This document shows, one piece after another, positions 49,100-58,689 of a stretch of 64,000 nt of DNA; position 1 is the stretch's first letter, and each line of letters begins with the position of its first letter. The translations under genes were made by a program, and so were the position numbers. The notes beneath the pieces were generated by a model that ran no database searches, had not been told where the DNA came from, and saw nothing but the letters and a program-made list of their open reading frames with translations. This stretch comes from Pyrenophora tritici-repentis (taxonomy: Eukaryota > Ascomycota > Dothideomycetes > Pleosporales > Pleosporaceae): the NCBI RefSeq assembly GCF_003171515.1, contig NC_089390.1:1-64000 (forward strand). The letters run 5' to 3'.

Positions 49100-50368
49100 C
49101 TAAGGCACAGCGTTCAATGATTTGCGACCGAGCCCCATCTTCGCTACCAATGCATCAGCTATGCTATGCGCAAAGGTCTCGTTATTGATAGCGTCCTCTT
49201 TTTCAACAACCTCAATACTGCTATCCCCAAGTTCTTCTCTGATTGCACTAAAAATTGCGGCGTCTGCTTCTGCGTCTTCGAAAGGCCCGCCAGGCGTCGC
49301 AATCATGCTTATGCCCCCTTTAGGCAAGAACACTTGGATCTTGTTTGGATCCTTTGCATGGCTCTTCAACTTCCCCGCAATAAATCCTCCAACTTGTGCC
49401 GCTTCCTCGGTCGAGGTTCTCATCAATGTCACCACCGGGTTATGCTCGTACAGCTTTCGGTCTTTGTACTTCTCCGGCACGGTATCAATGGGACCGAAGT
49501 TGGTCATATCCGTCGCGCCCACAGACACAATGTTCGGCAGACCAGCTTTCGCTGCAGCCTCTAAGCGACGCTCACCAGCGCTCATCACGCCACCAGTGAT
49601 GTGATCACAGATCTCTGTTGTCGTAAGATCCAGGACTGCATCAAGACCGCCTTCCCTGACAAGTCGCTCCATTGCTTTTCCGCCATGGCCCGTGGCATGG
49701 AATACATAGGTTTCAATATCGTAGTTGCTTTCTAGGTACTTTCGGATACAGTCCACACCTGGGGTGGTGACGCCGAACATGGTGATTCCGACCCGTTTTT
49801 TCTTCGGGACAGCAGCGTCTTGTAGTCTTGAGGCAAAGGCTTGAGACATACCGGCAATAGCAGCCCCAGCATTGCTGAGCACGTTCCGCAGTACCTGGTT
49901 GAGTCCTGCAATATCCACGACGCTGTACATCATCGTAATGTCTGTCTCTCCAACGATCGGGCCGGTGTCGCCGCTGGCCACAGTCGAAACAATCATTTTC
50001 GGAAATCCAATCGGAAGCGCAGTTCTCATGACTTGCGCGACAAGCGATGTACCCCCTGAGCCACCTGCATTTATTATAGCATGTATGGACCCGTCTTTGA
50101 ACAGCTTCTCGACTGCTCGCGTTGCGCAGTCGGCCATCGTCTTGATGACATCTCCACGAGGCAGTTTATCGATAGCCTTTCCATCGCTGTACTTTTCCAG
50201 CAGTTCTCGCTGAGAAACGTCGATGTTCATATCATCCGTGTTGCTTCGGCCGACATCGATAAGTTTAACGTTGACGTCGTATCGCTTGATCTGTTCGCGG
50301 AGGAAGAGTAGCTCCTCCAGCTTCGTATCGCAAGTACCGAGAACGGCAACACACAGTGATGATCGCAT
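49100..50368 (-). CDS. UPF0261 (Tm-1 N-terminal-like) nucleotide-binding protein, 422 aa
   Basis: Single-exon frame, complete and of family length. Conserved stretches are VLGTCDTKLEELLFLREQI near the N-terminus, IINAGGSGGTSLVAQVMR, STVASGDTGPIVGETDITMMYSVVDIAG, and GITMFGVTTPGVDCIRKYL. Further on come FHATGHGGKAMERLVREG and DLTTTEICDHITGGVMSAG. These are hallmarks of UPF0261 proteins, the N-terminal half of plant Tm-1. The biochemical role is unknown; ATP/nucleotide binding is reported for the Tm-1 domain (family knowledge). Transcribed away from the TIM-barrel gene with a 251-bp shared promoter. No defects, and no transposon inside it. Confidence 0.93.
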   Translation of the reverse strand: MRSSLCVAVLGTCDTKLEELLFLREQIKRYDVNVKLIDVGRSNTDDMNIDVSQRELLEKYSDGKAIDKLPRGDVIKTMADCATRAVEKLFKDGSIHAIINAGGSGGTSLVAQVMRTALPIGFPKMIVSTVASGDTGPIVGETDITMMYSVVDIAGLNQVLRNVLSNAGAAIAGMSQAFASRLQDAAVPKKKRVGITMFGVTTPGVDCIRKYLESNYDIETYVFHATGHGGKAMERLVREGGLDAVLDLTTTEICDHITGGVMSAGERRLEAAAKAGLPNIVSVGATDMTNFGPIDTVPEKYKDRKLYEHNPVVTLMRTSTEEAAQVGGFIAGKLKSHAKDPNKIQVFLPKGGISMIATPGGPFEDAEADAAIFSAIREELGDSSIEVVEKEDAINNETFAHSIADALVAKMGLGRKSLNAVP

Positions 50369-50619
50369 ATTGGCGTAATCTGTGAATTATTCGACCCGAG
50401 TATGCTCAGATTCAAACATTGGTGGGTCGTATCTGTCGTATCTGCACATTCTCGTGTAATCTGTCCCCGCGCTTCAATTACGTCATCGTGCATTGGTTTG
50501 TGGCCGTTCCTCACATCATCGCTGCAACATCACCTTCTGGGTTGTACATCGTTATCCTCTGCTGCAATACCACTTGTATCTTACCCACGAGAAAGGCAGT
50601 GTGTTTTCAAGTTGTCAAC
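50369..50619. promoter_or_regulatory. Shared divergent promoter of the UPF0261 and TIM-barrel genes
   Basis: 251 bp between the two start codons. The arrangement implies joint regulation (inference). No specific factor site could be identified by eye. Confidence 0.5.
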
Positions 50620-51533
50620 ATGTCACCACCAACCGACCGCGCATCTATTTTGCAGGGTCTTCGATCGCAAATTGATAATGGCAAAATTATCGTTGGGGCA
50701 GGCGCTGGCATTGGGCTGAGTGCTAAGTTCATTGAAGCTGGTGGTGGAGATCTTATCATCATCTATAACAGTGGGCGTTACCGAATGGCAGGCCGCGGAT
50801 CCCTAGCAGGGTTGATGCCATACGGCAATGCGAACGATGTGGTTGTCGAGATGGTATGTATTAACCAGATATCGCAAGGAGATTCAAATCAGAATTCGGG
50901 ATGCATCGTTAACATAATTAGGCCGGTGAGGTTCTTCCAATTGTCAAGAGCACCCCTGTGCTGGCTGGTGTGTGCGCAACCGATCCGTTTCGAGACATGT
51001 CGCGCTTTCTCAAGCAGTTGAAGGAACTTGGCTTTGCCGGCATTCAGAACTTCCCCACAGTAGGCCTGATTGACGGAACGTTTCGGCAAAATCTAGAGGA
51101 AACGGGTATGTCGTATGACGCTGAAGTCGAAGTTATGAAGATGGCACGAGGAATGGACCTCTTGACCACACCCTACGTGTTCAACGTTGAGGAAGCGAAA
51201 AAAATGGCTGGCGCTGGAGCAGACATTCTTGTTGCGCACATGGGACTCACGACGAGTGGTAGTATCGGCGCTACTAGTGGGAAGACGCTAGACGACTGCG
51301 TGAAGTTGATTCAAGACATTCGAGACGCGGCTGCAGCGATTAAACAAGATGTCATCGTTTTGTGTCATGGAGGACCGATTGCGAAACCCGAGGACGCCAG
51401 TTATGTTATTAGCAGAACCAAGGGTGTGCATGGCTTCTACGGCGCGAGCTCAATGGAACGACTTCCAGTTGAAGAGGCCATTACCAATATCACTAAAACA
51501 TTCAAGGGGCTGGAGCCGGGGTTGTCGGCATGA
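50620..51533 (+). CDS. TIM-barrel (PEP-hydrolase-like, Tm-1 C-terminal-like) protein, two exons, 281 aa
   Basis: Exons 50620-50853 and 50922-51533; the 68-bp intron has GTATGT and AATTAG ends, phase 0, joining VVVEM to AGEVLPIV. Family motifs: [112 protein letters not shown], and [18 protein letters not shown]. These define the TIM-barrel family found next to UPF0261 genes in bacteria and fungi and fused behind UPF0261 in plant Tm-1. Predicted cytosolic; substrate unknown. Confidence 0.93.
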
Positions 51534-51653
51534 ATCAGCTGCAAGATCAGACTACCCCACGTAGAGTTCACATATATACAATACCGTGATGGCCAGTGGT
51601 GTCTACATCTGTGTTGGATTAAACCCCGCGTAGATCATCAATAGTAGCACCGG

Positions 51654-51821
51654 TGTCAGACCTGGCACCTTGTGCACTAAGTACACTGTGAATGATGTAC
51701 TCACATGACCCACTAGTGCGTGCTTACTCAGCTCGCTACTCATGTATATAGTCGCTCTCTGTTACTCACTTAATACAACAACATTCTCCCTCATGTCTAC
51801 TTGGTCCTCCCACATCTGACA
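51654..51821 (+). mobile_element. Solo copia LTR, 168 bp, target duplication ACCGG
   Basis: TGTCAGACC...ACATCTGACA with a TATA-like GTATATAG and CTTAATACAACAAC. ACCGG at 51649-51653 and 51822-51826. Same orientation and family as 48340-48506. Confidence 0.92.
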
Positions 51822-51912
51822 ACCGGGTATCTCAAGCGAGCGACGGCTGTTGGCCTGCAGTAAGCCGTTAATCTTTTCGGGCGGACGTCTTGGCGTGTGG
51901 ATCCACCGTTTA

Positions 51913-52074
51913 TGTCAGCATGGCACCTCAGTTCACAAAGTACATGTGAACTGCATCTCTCACGTGACTCCTCGTCACCTGCTTACTCATCTCGGTTGTG
52001 TATATAATCGCTCTATGTAGATCTCTCAATACAACAACCTTCTTCCTCTCTTCTGCCCTGTCCTACATCCGACA
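51913..52074 (+). mobile_element. Solo copia LTR, 162 bp, target duplication GTTTA
   Basis: TGTCAGCATGG...ACATCCGACA, TATA-like GTATATAA and CTCAATACAACAAC. GTTTA at 51908-51912 and 52075-52079. More diverged from the other two LTRs. Confidence 0.92.
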
Positions 52075-52413
52075 GTTTACTGACGGCGACTAACCGATCT
52101 TCGATTACATCAGCCACCATAGAAACGATCTCGATCGCCCCGTTGGTGGTACATATCGATTTGGGAAAACTTCGCGATTGCTACTCAAATTTCGTTGCAC
52201 TTGATCATAAGCAGGAAGAAGGGTCTCGGGATGACGTCCTCAAAAGTCAGATACTCCTGCTACCGCCGCGATCGTTCCAACGTACATATGATGCTCTGTA
52301 AACTCCATCAAAACGTACACCTGGGTAACCTATCATATGATTTTTGACGATTTGGTATGACGCTTAGACAGTATAATTAACTATAGGGTCTAAACCGCGC
52401 GTTACGTATGAGC

Positions 52414-52530
52414 AGTGATCGGAATGGTCTGGTCTGGTCTGGTCTGAGGGTACAGACCAGACCAGACCAGGTGCTTACATAAGGACCGGTCCGACCAGAC
52501 CGGTCCGACCAACAAGACCGCCAAGAATGA
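52414..52530. repeat. Candidate right terminus of hAT-3 with (GGTCT)n hairpin
   Basis: From CAGTGATCGG the sequence runs into four GGTCT units, a short loop, and four AGACC units on the same strand (52433-52470), a perfect hairpin, then GACCGGTCCGACC palindromes. Subterminal repeats of this type are usual at hAT ends; CAGTGATC is a plausible terminus, but the other end of hAT-3 is missing. Confidence 0.55.
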
Positions 52531-52583
52531 GGCTGAAGCAAAGAAGGAAGCCGAGGAAATGTGTTTTACTACTGACTGTCAAT

Positions 52584-54383
52584 CTAGTCGTCTTCGTTCT
52601 CACTATCCTCGATATCGCTGTTCCCCTCAGCTTGGGGCTTTCCATACCAGGCCCGGAGACACTCGCACGCTTCTATAATATCTGCCTTCAGCCTACCACG
52701 GCGATCGACGATAGTAAGCTTCGCGCTACTAAAAAGACGTTCGCATTCATCCGACATAGGCGAGATCGCAAACATGTCTAGAGCGAAGCGAGCGAGATCT
52801 CGTTGGGAGTCGTAGCGAGATAGCCAGTACGCAATAGCCTCATTGCAACCTGCCTCTTCGTTATGAAGCCGGTCAGTAGAGATGTATTGTTCATACAAAT
52901 CAGTTGTAGAAACTGGAGCGTCTATTCGAATGCGCTTATGTTCCCGCTGGCGATCAAATGCTGGGTCAGGATCTCTCTCCTTCCTGGCTGGTGGTGGCAG
53001 CATCTCGACAGGGTACCTTCCCTTATACTCTGTCTCCCAGAGATGCTTCACCGCTAATTGTGCGTTTTCAAACCACCTCTTCTTCTCTTCGTCGCCATGA
53101 AGAACCCACTCTTGCCTGAACCATCCCCACTTGCGATATGGATCAAGGATTTGAGCCGCATAATATGCCGGTGGAAGGTCAGTATCTTCAGGGAATCGAT
53201 TTTGCCAATTCAGCTGCTGATTGTTATAGTACTCAACGCACTTTAACCAAGCAGCATCAGCGCAGCCTTGAAGGTACTTCCATGTAAAGTTGTTATCGTC
53301 CTCAGTGTGGATGTCGTGGTAGTGATCCTTCGTCTCGCTTATCTCCCGGAGAAGGCAGTCCAAAGTTGAAAACCAGTCCGCAAGTGACGTCTTCTTACCT
53401 TCAGAAAGCAAAGTTGCAGCATAGAAGTCTTTGAGAGCGAGTTCAATCTTTTCAAGCTCAAACCAGTGCTGTCCATCAAGCTTAAAGTTCGCGATCCCTA
53501 CGGAGCCCTTTCCAGGTACATGACGAGCCGAGAAGAGCTCTAAACGTTCTCGAACATTTAATGCACGTGTAATCGAATAAAACCATGAGTTCCAGCGGGT
53601 CGAGTTGTTCTGGATAAGCTCAAGCCCGTCGAATTGCGAAAGATCTCCGCCGATAATAATTGTAGCAAACTCCTCACGCCGTTGTGGAGTAAGCCTGATG
53701 TATCGCACCAGGTTGTGAAGACGACCCAAACATCCGAACTTCTTCCAGAGCTCTTCCACCTTCGTATAGTCGCCACGTTGATGATGCTTCTCCAGCTTCG
53801 CAAGATACTTCTCACAGTTTCGCCCCATAAGGAACGCCTGGCAACAGAGGTTGATGACATGGCCCAAGCAACGCAGCCGGCGATGACGACGTTGTTTTGA
53901 CTTCATCCATGGGCAGAGATCCTTGAGTATAAACTCAACAGCGGTATCATTTGCCGAGGCATTATCCAGCATAAAGTATCCAATCTGATCTCCGCTAATG
54001 TCGTATTCTTCCAGCAATTCAAGGACCACCGATCCAAGATTCTCTCCAGTATGTTCGCCGTATATACGTCGCATACCTAAAGCGGTAACACGTCGCATGC
54101 CGGTAGTATCAATCCACATAGCGACGACGCCTAGGATAGCGTAAGGGTTTGGTGAAGTCCAGAGATCAAAGGAGATAGAGATCCTACTCCGTGAATGGTG
54201 TAGGTCCTCCCTAAGCTGTTGCTTCTTCGATATGAATGCATTCATTACCCAGCTTCGGATAGTCTTCGCAGCCTTCGGGAGGTGGTTGAGTAGTGCCGGA
54301 TTTAAAAAGAGGAGTAGTTCACGAAAGTACTGGTTCTCTAATTGAAAGAAGGCGATATGGCAGTACACAATCCAACGAATTAG
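52584..54383 (-). pseudogene. hAT-3 transposase, N-terminus lost at the hAT-2 boundary
   Basis: A clean minus-strand frame of about 600 codons without internal breaks. Recognisable: LIRWIVYCHIAFFQLENQYFREL at the broken start, RISISFDLWTSPNPYAILGVV (first catalytic Asp), GYFMLDNASANDTAVEF (second), RLRCLGHVINLCCQAFL, and RWNSWFYSITRAL. The C-terminal hAT dimerisation block is RFALDMFAISPMSDECERLFSSAKLTIVDRRGRLKADIIEACECLRAWY. The BED zinc finger that should precede LIRWIVY is gone: beyond hAT-2 a different gene begins. DNA-binding function is therefore lost although the catalytic and dimerisation parts are intact. Confidence 0.9.
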
Positions 54384-57300
54384 CAGACTTTCCAAAAAGC
54401 AAGTTGACTTGGATTACTTGCTTGACTTGCTTGGTTTAAACCAAGCAAGCAAGTCAAGTAAGAGCTGGGCAGCTAAGCAAGCAAGTCAAGTCAAGATACT
54501 TTGCTTGCTTGGCTTACTTGGTTTACTTGGTTGTTTTAGCGTTACTGTGATGAGGGTGCTAAAACTGCTGTACGGTAGATGTCGCGATGGTTTTGAAGTG
54601 TTGCAGTTGCCTCGGTTGAGTCCCAAACAGGCTAAGCGGCTATCAAATAACGTTAGCCTTAGTCTAGCGCATTGCTCCAATCTCGACGTACGCCTGTCTA
54701 GAAGCCTATCGCAATGCAGTATCCCCTATAGCAACGCGTTTTCCAGTGATTTATACTGCCCTGATACCCCCAATATGGCCAAACGTCGCCTACCACAAAC
54801 TTCTGCTCGGAGCAAACGTACGAAAGTAGCCGCTGCCACCAACAACGTCGCCTCAACTCCTGAGGCTTCACCTGAGCCTGCATCTAAGCCTGCATCTAAG
54901 CCTAGACCTCAGCGTCGATCACCTCGCAAAACCCTAGCTGCCGCAAGCCAGGCTAACGCCTCGCCGCCAATACCTACCTTCGAGTTGCAGTTCTTAGAGT
55001 CGCAGGCGGAGGCTGAGATTGTCGCGCCCACCGAGGGCAGCCGAGCTGGCACGGTGGCTACAACTGAGGCTGGAGAGGGTGGTCAGGATGAGACAAACAG
55101 CGCACTAGTTGAGAACTTTGACGGCATTGACTGGGCACGTTTACCTGATTTTATCAAGCCATTGGCGCGTTCTAAGCGCCCAAAAAGTTGGATCTTTCAG
55201 TATGGCTACCGCGTTGTTGAGCGCCATGCTACATCTCGAATCTGGTTTGTGTGCAAGTACTGCCATGTACACAAAACTATCGACGCTGGCCGTGGTGGTT
55301 TGTTTAACATTACTCAGGCTACAACCTCAGCAGCCACCCATCTCAGCCAACCAAAGCCTGGCCACAACCTTACGAAAGATGGCCCAAAGTTAGCGCAGAG
55401 AGCTCGAGGCCAGCTGTCGTTGCGGCAAGCTTTTGACGCTGGTTTAGACGTACAACAAAACACTGCTAACGCGTTTGGAAACTTCGACGTAGAGGGCTTT
55501 CGAACAGCCACTGTCATGTGGCTTGTTAACCGAAACCACCCGCTCAGCGAACTTACGACGCCTGATTTTAGAGAGATGATGAGATTTGCCAACCCAGAGG
55601 CAGAGGCAGCGTTGTGGGTAAGTAATACCAGCGTTTCTACCTTTGTGATGAGGTTGTTCCGGTCTATACGACCGCAAGTTATCGACACCCTGTCAGGCTC
55701 AGTAAGCAAAATACACGTAAGCTTTGATGGCTGGACAACAAAGGGTGGTAAACGTGGCTTCTTTGGAGTAGTCGCTCACTTTGCCGACGCAGCTGGAATA
55801 ATACGAGACTTACCAATCGATCTGCCTGAGCTCGCTGGCGCCCACACCGGTGAGGCTATTGCCAAAGCTATCTCGACGACGCTCTCAGCATACGGAATAA
55901 CAAGCGACCGATTAGGCTATTTTGTACTCGACAACGCTACCAACAACGACACTGCGATCGCCGCGCTCGCGCGCGAGTACGAATTTGAGTCCGCTCACCG
56001 GCGCCTCCGCTGCAGTTGTCACACGCTTAACCTCATCGGCCAGGCTATTATATTTGGCACCAACAAAGACGCCTACGGCAACACTCAAGAGCAGTACAAT
56101 ACCGAGGAGCAGTATATGCGAGAGTGGCGGAAAGATGGCCCTATTGGAGTGCTAGTTGACGTCATCAACTATATCAAAACGCCGCAACAGTACGAGCTTT
56201 TTCGTGGCTACCAGCGCCTTGCCAACAACAACCTGCCTGCTGAAGGGCGTCTCAAAGTACTCGAGCCAGTCAAGCCTGTCGTCACTCGCTGGAACTCATA
56301 CTATGCTGCTTTTGAGCGCGCTACCAAGCTTCAAGCCGCGTATAACTTGTACGCTGAGCATCATATCAATAGGGTTATCCTTGAAGATGCGCACGCTGCG
56401 CAGCGGAATAATAAGCGGCCCGACGCCCCAAACTGGATGAGATCAACTGGGCTCCGAGCTGCTGACTGGGCGGTGATTGCAGAGTACCAGGACTGCTTAG
56501 AGCCGCTCAAGTACGCCACAAAACGCCTCGAGGGACGCTCTAAGGATGGCAAATACGGCGCAATCTATGAGGTTATACCCGTTTTTGAGTACGTACTCAG
56601 CAAGCTTGAGGCCCGGGCGCGCCCGTTCGAGCACGTCGACTTCAACGCTCATGCCGAGGCTCCAGAGGATCACCTCAACGTCAACCTCCGCGCCGCGTGG
56701 AGCAAAGCCAACGACTACTACAACAAGCTCGACGACTCGCCCGCTTACTACGCCGCTGTTTGCCTACACCCGTACTACAAGAACTACTGCGATGTGGCGT
56801 GGGCAGACAAAGCTGATTGGCTTACTAGTGCCAACGCGTCGTTCCAACAGCTTTGGGCGGCATACAAACCTCAACGAGCACGCCAGCGGTATACAACTGC
56901 GCCGAGTAGCAACAACATAGACGAGGCAATTATTGCTATACTTAGCCGCAACAATGACCGAGAGGCTCCACTTGACGAGTTTGAGCGCTGGAAAACACAA
57001 GAGCCGCAGTGGACGCAGGAGCAGTACAACGCAGATGGAAATCCTGTCCAATACTGGATACAACTACTGCCGAAATACCCGCATTTAGCGCAGTTTGCAA
57101 TCGATATCATGACTATCCCAGCATCAAGCAGCGACTGTGAGCGCCTCTTCAGTGAGCTTGGCGACCTTCTTGAACCTAAACGACGTGCTCTGGGCAGTGA
57201 GCTACTCGCAGCTCTTCAATTAGTAAGGTCATGGGTGCGAGCTGGTTATAAACCGTACAACTGTAGCGAGGCTAAGCTTTCAGATGAGCAGCTTGTAGGA

Positions 57301-57515
57301 GATTACAACATACTAGAGTGGAACACTGAGTTTTGGTAATTTGTATGTAGCTTAATCTCTTTGTAGTAGTCAAGTAATCCAAGTACTTGCAAGTAATACA
57401 AGCAAGTCAAGCAAGTAAAAAAATCACCCCAAGCAAGTCAAGTAAAGCCTATGTTTGAACCAAGCAAGTCAAGTTTAGAGCGGTGACTTGCTTTACTTGC
57501 TTGTTGGAAAGTCTG
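54384..57515 (+). mobile_element. hAT-2, complete hAT transposon (3.1 kb) with intact transposase
   Basis: 10-bp perfect terminal inverted repeats CAGACTTTCC at 54384 and 57506-57515 (GGAAAGTCTG). Both subterminal zones (54395-54530, 57365-57510) are packed with AAGCAAGTCAAG and its complement, probable transposase binding sites. The flanking 8 bp differ (CGAATTAG left, ACCATCGG right) although a hAT should show a duplication, so at least one flank has been rearranged since insertion. Confidence 0.92.
54775..57339 (+). CDS. hAT-2 transposase, about 854 aa, intact
   Basis: The start is placed at ATG 54775 (MAKRRLPQTSARSKRTK), since the open frame further 5' only reads through the subterminal repeats. 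An N-terminal Pro/Ala/Ser-rich basic region is followed by a BED-like zinc region (IWFVCKYCHVHKTI ... SAATHLS). The RNase H-like catalytic part has HVSFDGWTTKGGKRGFFGVV and YFVLDNATNNDTAIAAL (two Asp), and RLRCSCHTLNLIGQA. The C-terminal dimerisation domain is QFAIDIMTIPASSSDCERLFSELGDLLEPKRRALGSELLAALQLVRSW. No stops or frameshifts. Cut-and-paste transposition is the expected activity, and it could act on related MITEs. Confidence 0.93.
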   Translation: MAKRRLPQTSARSKRTKVAAATNNVASTPEASPEPASKPASKPRPQRRSPRKTLAAASQANASPPIPTFELQFLESQAEAEIVAPTEGSRAGTVATTEAGEGGQDETNSALVENFDGIDWARLPDFIKPLARSKRPKSWIFQYGYRVVERHATSRIWFVCKYCHVHKTIDAGRGGLFNITQATTSAATHLSQPKPGHNLTKDGPKLAQRARGQLSLRQAFDAGLDVQQNTANAFGNFDVEGFRTATVMWLVNRNHPLSELTTPDFREMMRFANPEAEAALWVSNTSVSTFVMRLFRSIRPQVIDTLSGSVSKIHVSFDGWTTKGGKRGFFGVVAHFADAAGIIRDLPIDLPELAGAHTGEAIAKAISTTLSAYGITSDRLGYFVLDNATNNDTAIAALAREYEFESAHRRLRCSCHTLNLIGQAIIFGTNKDAYGNTQEQYNTEEQYMREWRKDGPIGVLVDVINYIKTPQQYELFRGYQRLANNNLPAEGRLKVLEPVKPVVTRWNSYYAAFERATKLQAAYNLYAEHHINRVILEDAHAAQRNNKRPDAPNWMRSTGLRAADWAVIAEYQDCLEPLKYATKRLEGRSKDGKYGAIYEVIPVFEYVLSKLEARARPFEHVDFNAHAEAPEDHLNVNLRAAWSKANDYYNKLDDSPAYYAAVCLHPYYKNYCDVAWADKADWLTSANASFQQLWAAYKPQRARQRYTTAPSSNNIDEAIIAILSRNNDREAPLDEFERWKTQEPQWTQEQYNADGNPVQYWIQLLPKYPHLAQFAIDIMTIPASSSDCERLFSELGDLLEPKRRALGSELLAALQLVRSWVRAGYKPYNCSEAKLSDEQLVGDYNILEWNTEFW

Positions 57516-58299
57516 ACCATCGGAGACTTTAACGGGGCAGATCTTTTCTACGAAGCAGCCAGAGAGTATTGCCAGACCGCTAAAAACGACCATGATGTTG
57601 CAGCAGATGTTGAAGCCGACAAAGTGTTCGATGATGATCGAACTTGACACACATCGTGGAACTTGCAGGAGCAAACAACTTTACCGTCAACGTATCCCCA
57701 TGGTAGAGGTGAAGCAGGCGAAGCGCGAGCCAGAAGAACATTCCTCGTCCGCACAAGGGAAGGGAAAGAGCCAAGATCAGGTATTTGACGACAAGTGCAC
57801 CGCCATCGAGCTTTCCATGCAGGGCCAGATCGAGGCTCTACGCTACGCGTTCGACAAGAAACTGGACACCAAGTTTAAGCAACTTAAGGCGGAGTTCGAG
57901 GAGAAGCTCGCTGCTGAGATCAAGAAGGCGGACGACGACCGCGCTACTGGGATCAACAAGTTGGAGTACAAGTTCGACCAGAAGTTCACCACCCGGACCA
58001 GTCTCCAGGAAAAAAAGTTCAATATGGGACTTGCTGCCGAGCCTCAGAAGTCCAAGGTACACAGCGCTACTAGCATCGAGGAGAAGGAGAAACTCTAAGC
58101 TCTTGCGGTGCGATATGCACAAGCCCTCTCGCCCTACCACGCGCCACAGACACTGGAGTACGAGGCGAAAATCATGACCGCAAAGGCAAAGAAACTGCAG
58201 GAGAACAAGGCTGCGATCGAAGCGGAGCTAGATCCACTCCATCTTGAGCTGCAGGAGAACCGCGAGTGCCGCGCTATGCTTGGTGGCTACACCATCTAA
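57516..58299 (+). pseudogene. Coiled-coil protein gene, truncated by hAT-2 and with a premature stop
   Basis: The plus strand reads TIGDFNGADLFYEAAREYCQ right at the hAT-2 border, then after a frame change MVEVKQAKREPEEHSSS and a long charged helix (ALRYAFDKKLDTKFKQLKAEFEEKLAAEIKKADDD). A TAA at 58096-58098 interrupts the same frame, which continues ALAVRYAQALSPYHAPQTLEYEAK ... ENRECRAMLGGYTI to 58299. CAA to TAA would explain the stop (RIP-like). Family not recognised; heptad-rich, probably structural. Confidence 0.6.
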
Positions 58300-58689
58300 G
58301 CAGGCCAGTTCTGGCAGTCTTAGTAACGAATATCATCGTCACAAGTAGCGTACGCATACAGCGCGCCAGGAAACACAGTGACTTTTCAAACCCAAAGACA
58401 CCCTCCATTACAGTAATGCTCAAGGCAGGATAAGCAGTCTGTAGCAATGAAACTCTACTTCACATGCAAATAAGCTGAAATCACAACCCTTCCCTGATCA
58501 ACCATAAACATGCTCTTAGAACCTAGATCCCTTTTTTCGATCCAAATACCACACTCCTCATCGTCGAAACCACACACCAGAAATGCACAAACAAATAAAC
58601 TAACTAAATACGCTTTTATTCCATTACTCTCCTTTGTGCCAACTTACCAACAACAGATAAGTACCACTACCTCATTACCCCCATACCAT
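58300..58689. other. Non-coding interval
   Basis: A-rich sequence between the coiled-coil pseudogene and the esterase pseudogene. No RNA gene, repeat or open frame with recognisable content. Confidence 0.5.

Larger units (their letters stand above)
51633..52301 (+). pseudogene. Possible degraded open frame carrying two solo LTRs
   Basis: If both solo LTRs (with one target duplication each) are set aside, one plus-strand frame stays open across both junctions: SSIVAPGISSERRLL ... GGRLGVWIHRLLTATNRSS ... RDCYSNFVALDHKQEEGS ... RTYDAL then stop. No start codon or known domain is visible. Low confidence that it is coding. Confidence 0.3.

Noticed and set aside
48340..51821. A 3.5-kb composite LTR retrotransposon carrying the UPF0261/TIM pair
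   Set aside because: The right LTR has its own complete 5-bp duplication and the left LTR follows its own polypurine tract, so they are independent insertions. No primer-binding site follows the left LTR.
54409..54774. N-terminal extension of the hAT-2 transposase frame
   Set aside because: It reads through the subterminal AAGCAAGTCAAG repeats of the transposon; the ATG at 54775 opens a normal basic N-terminus.
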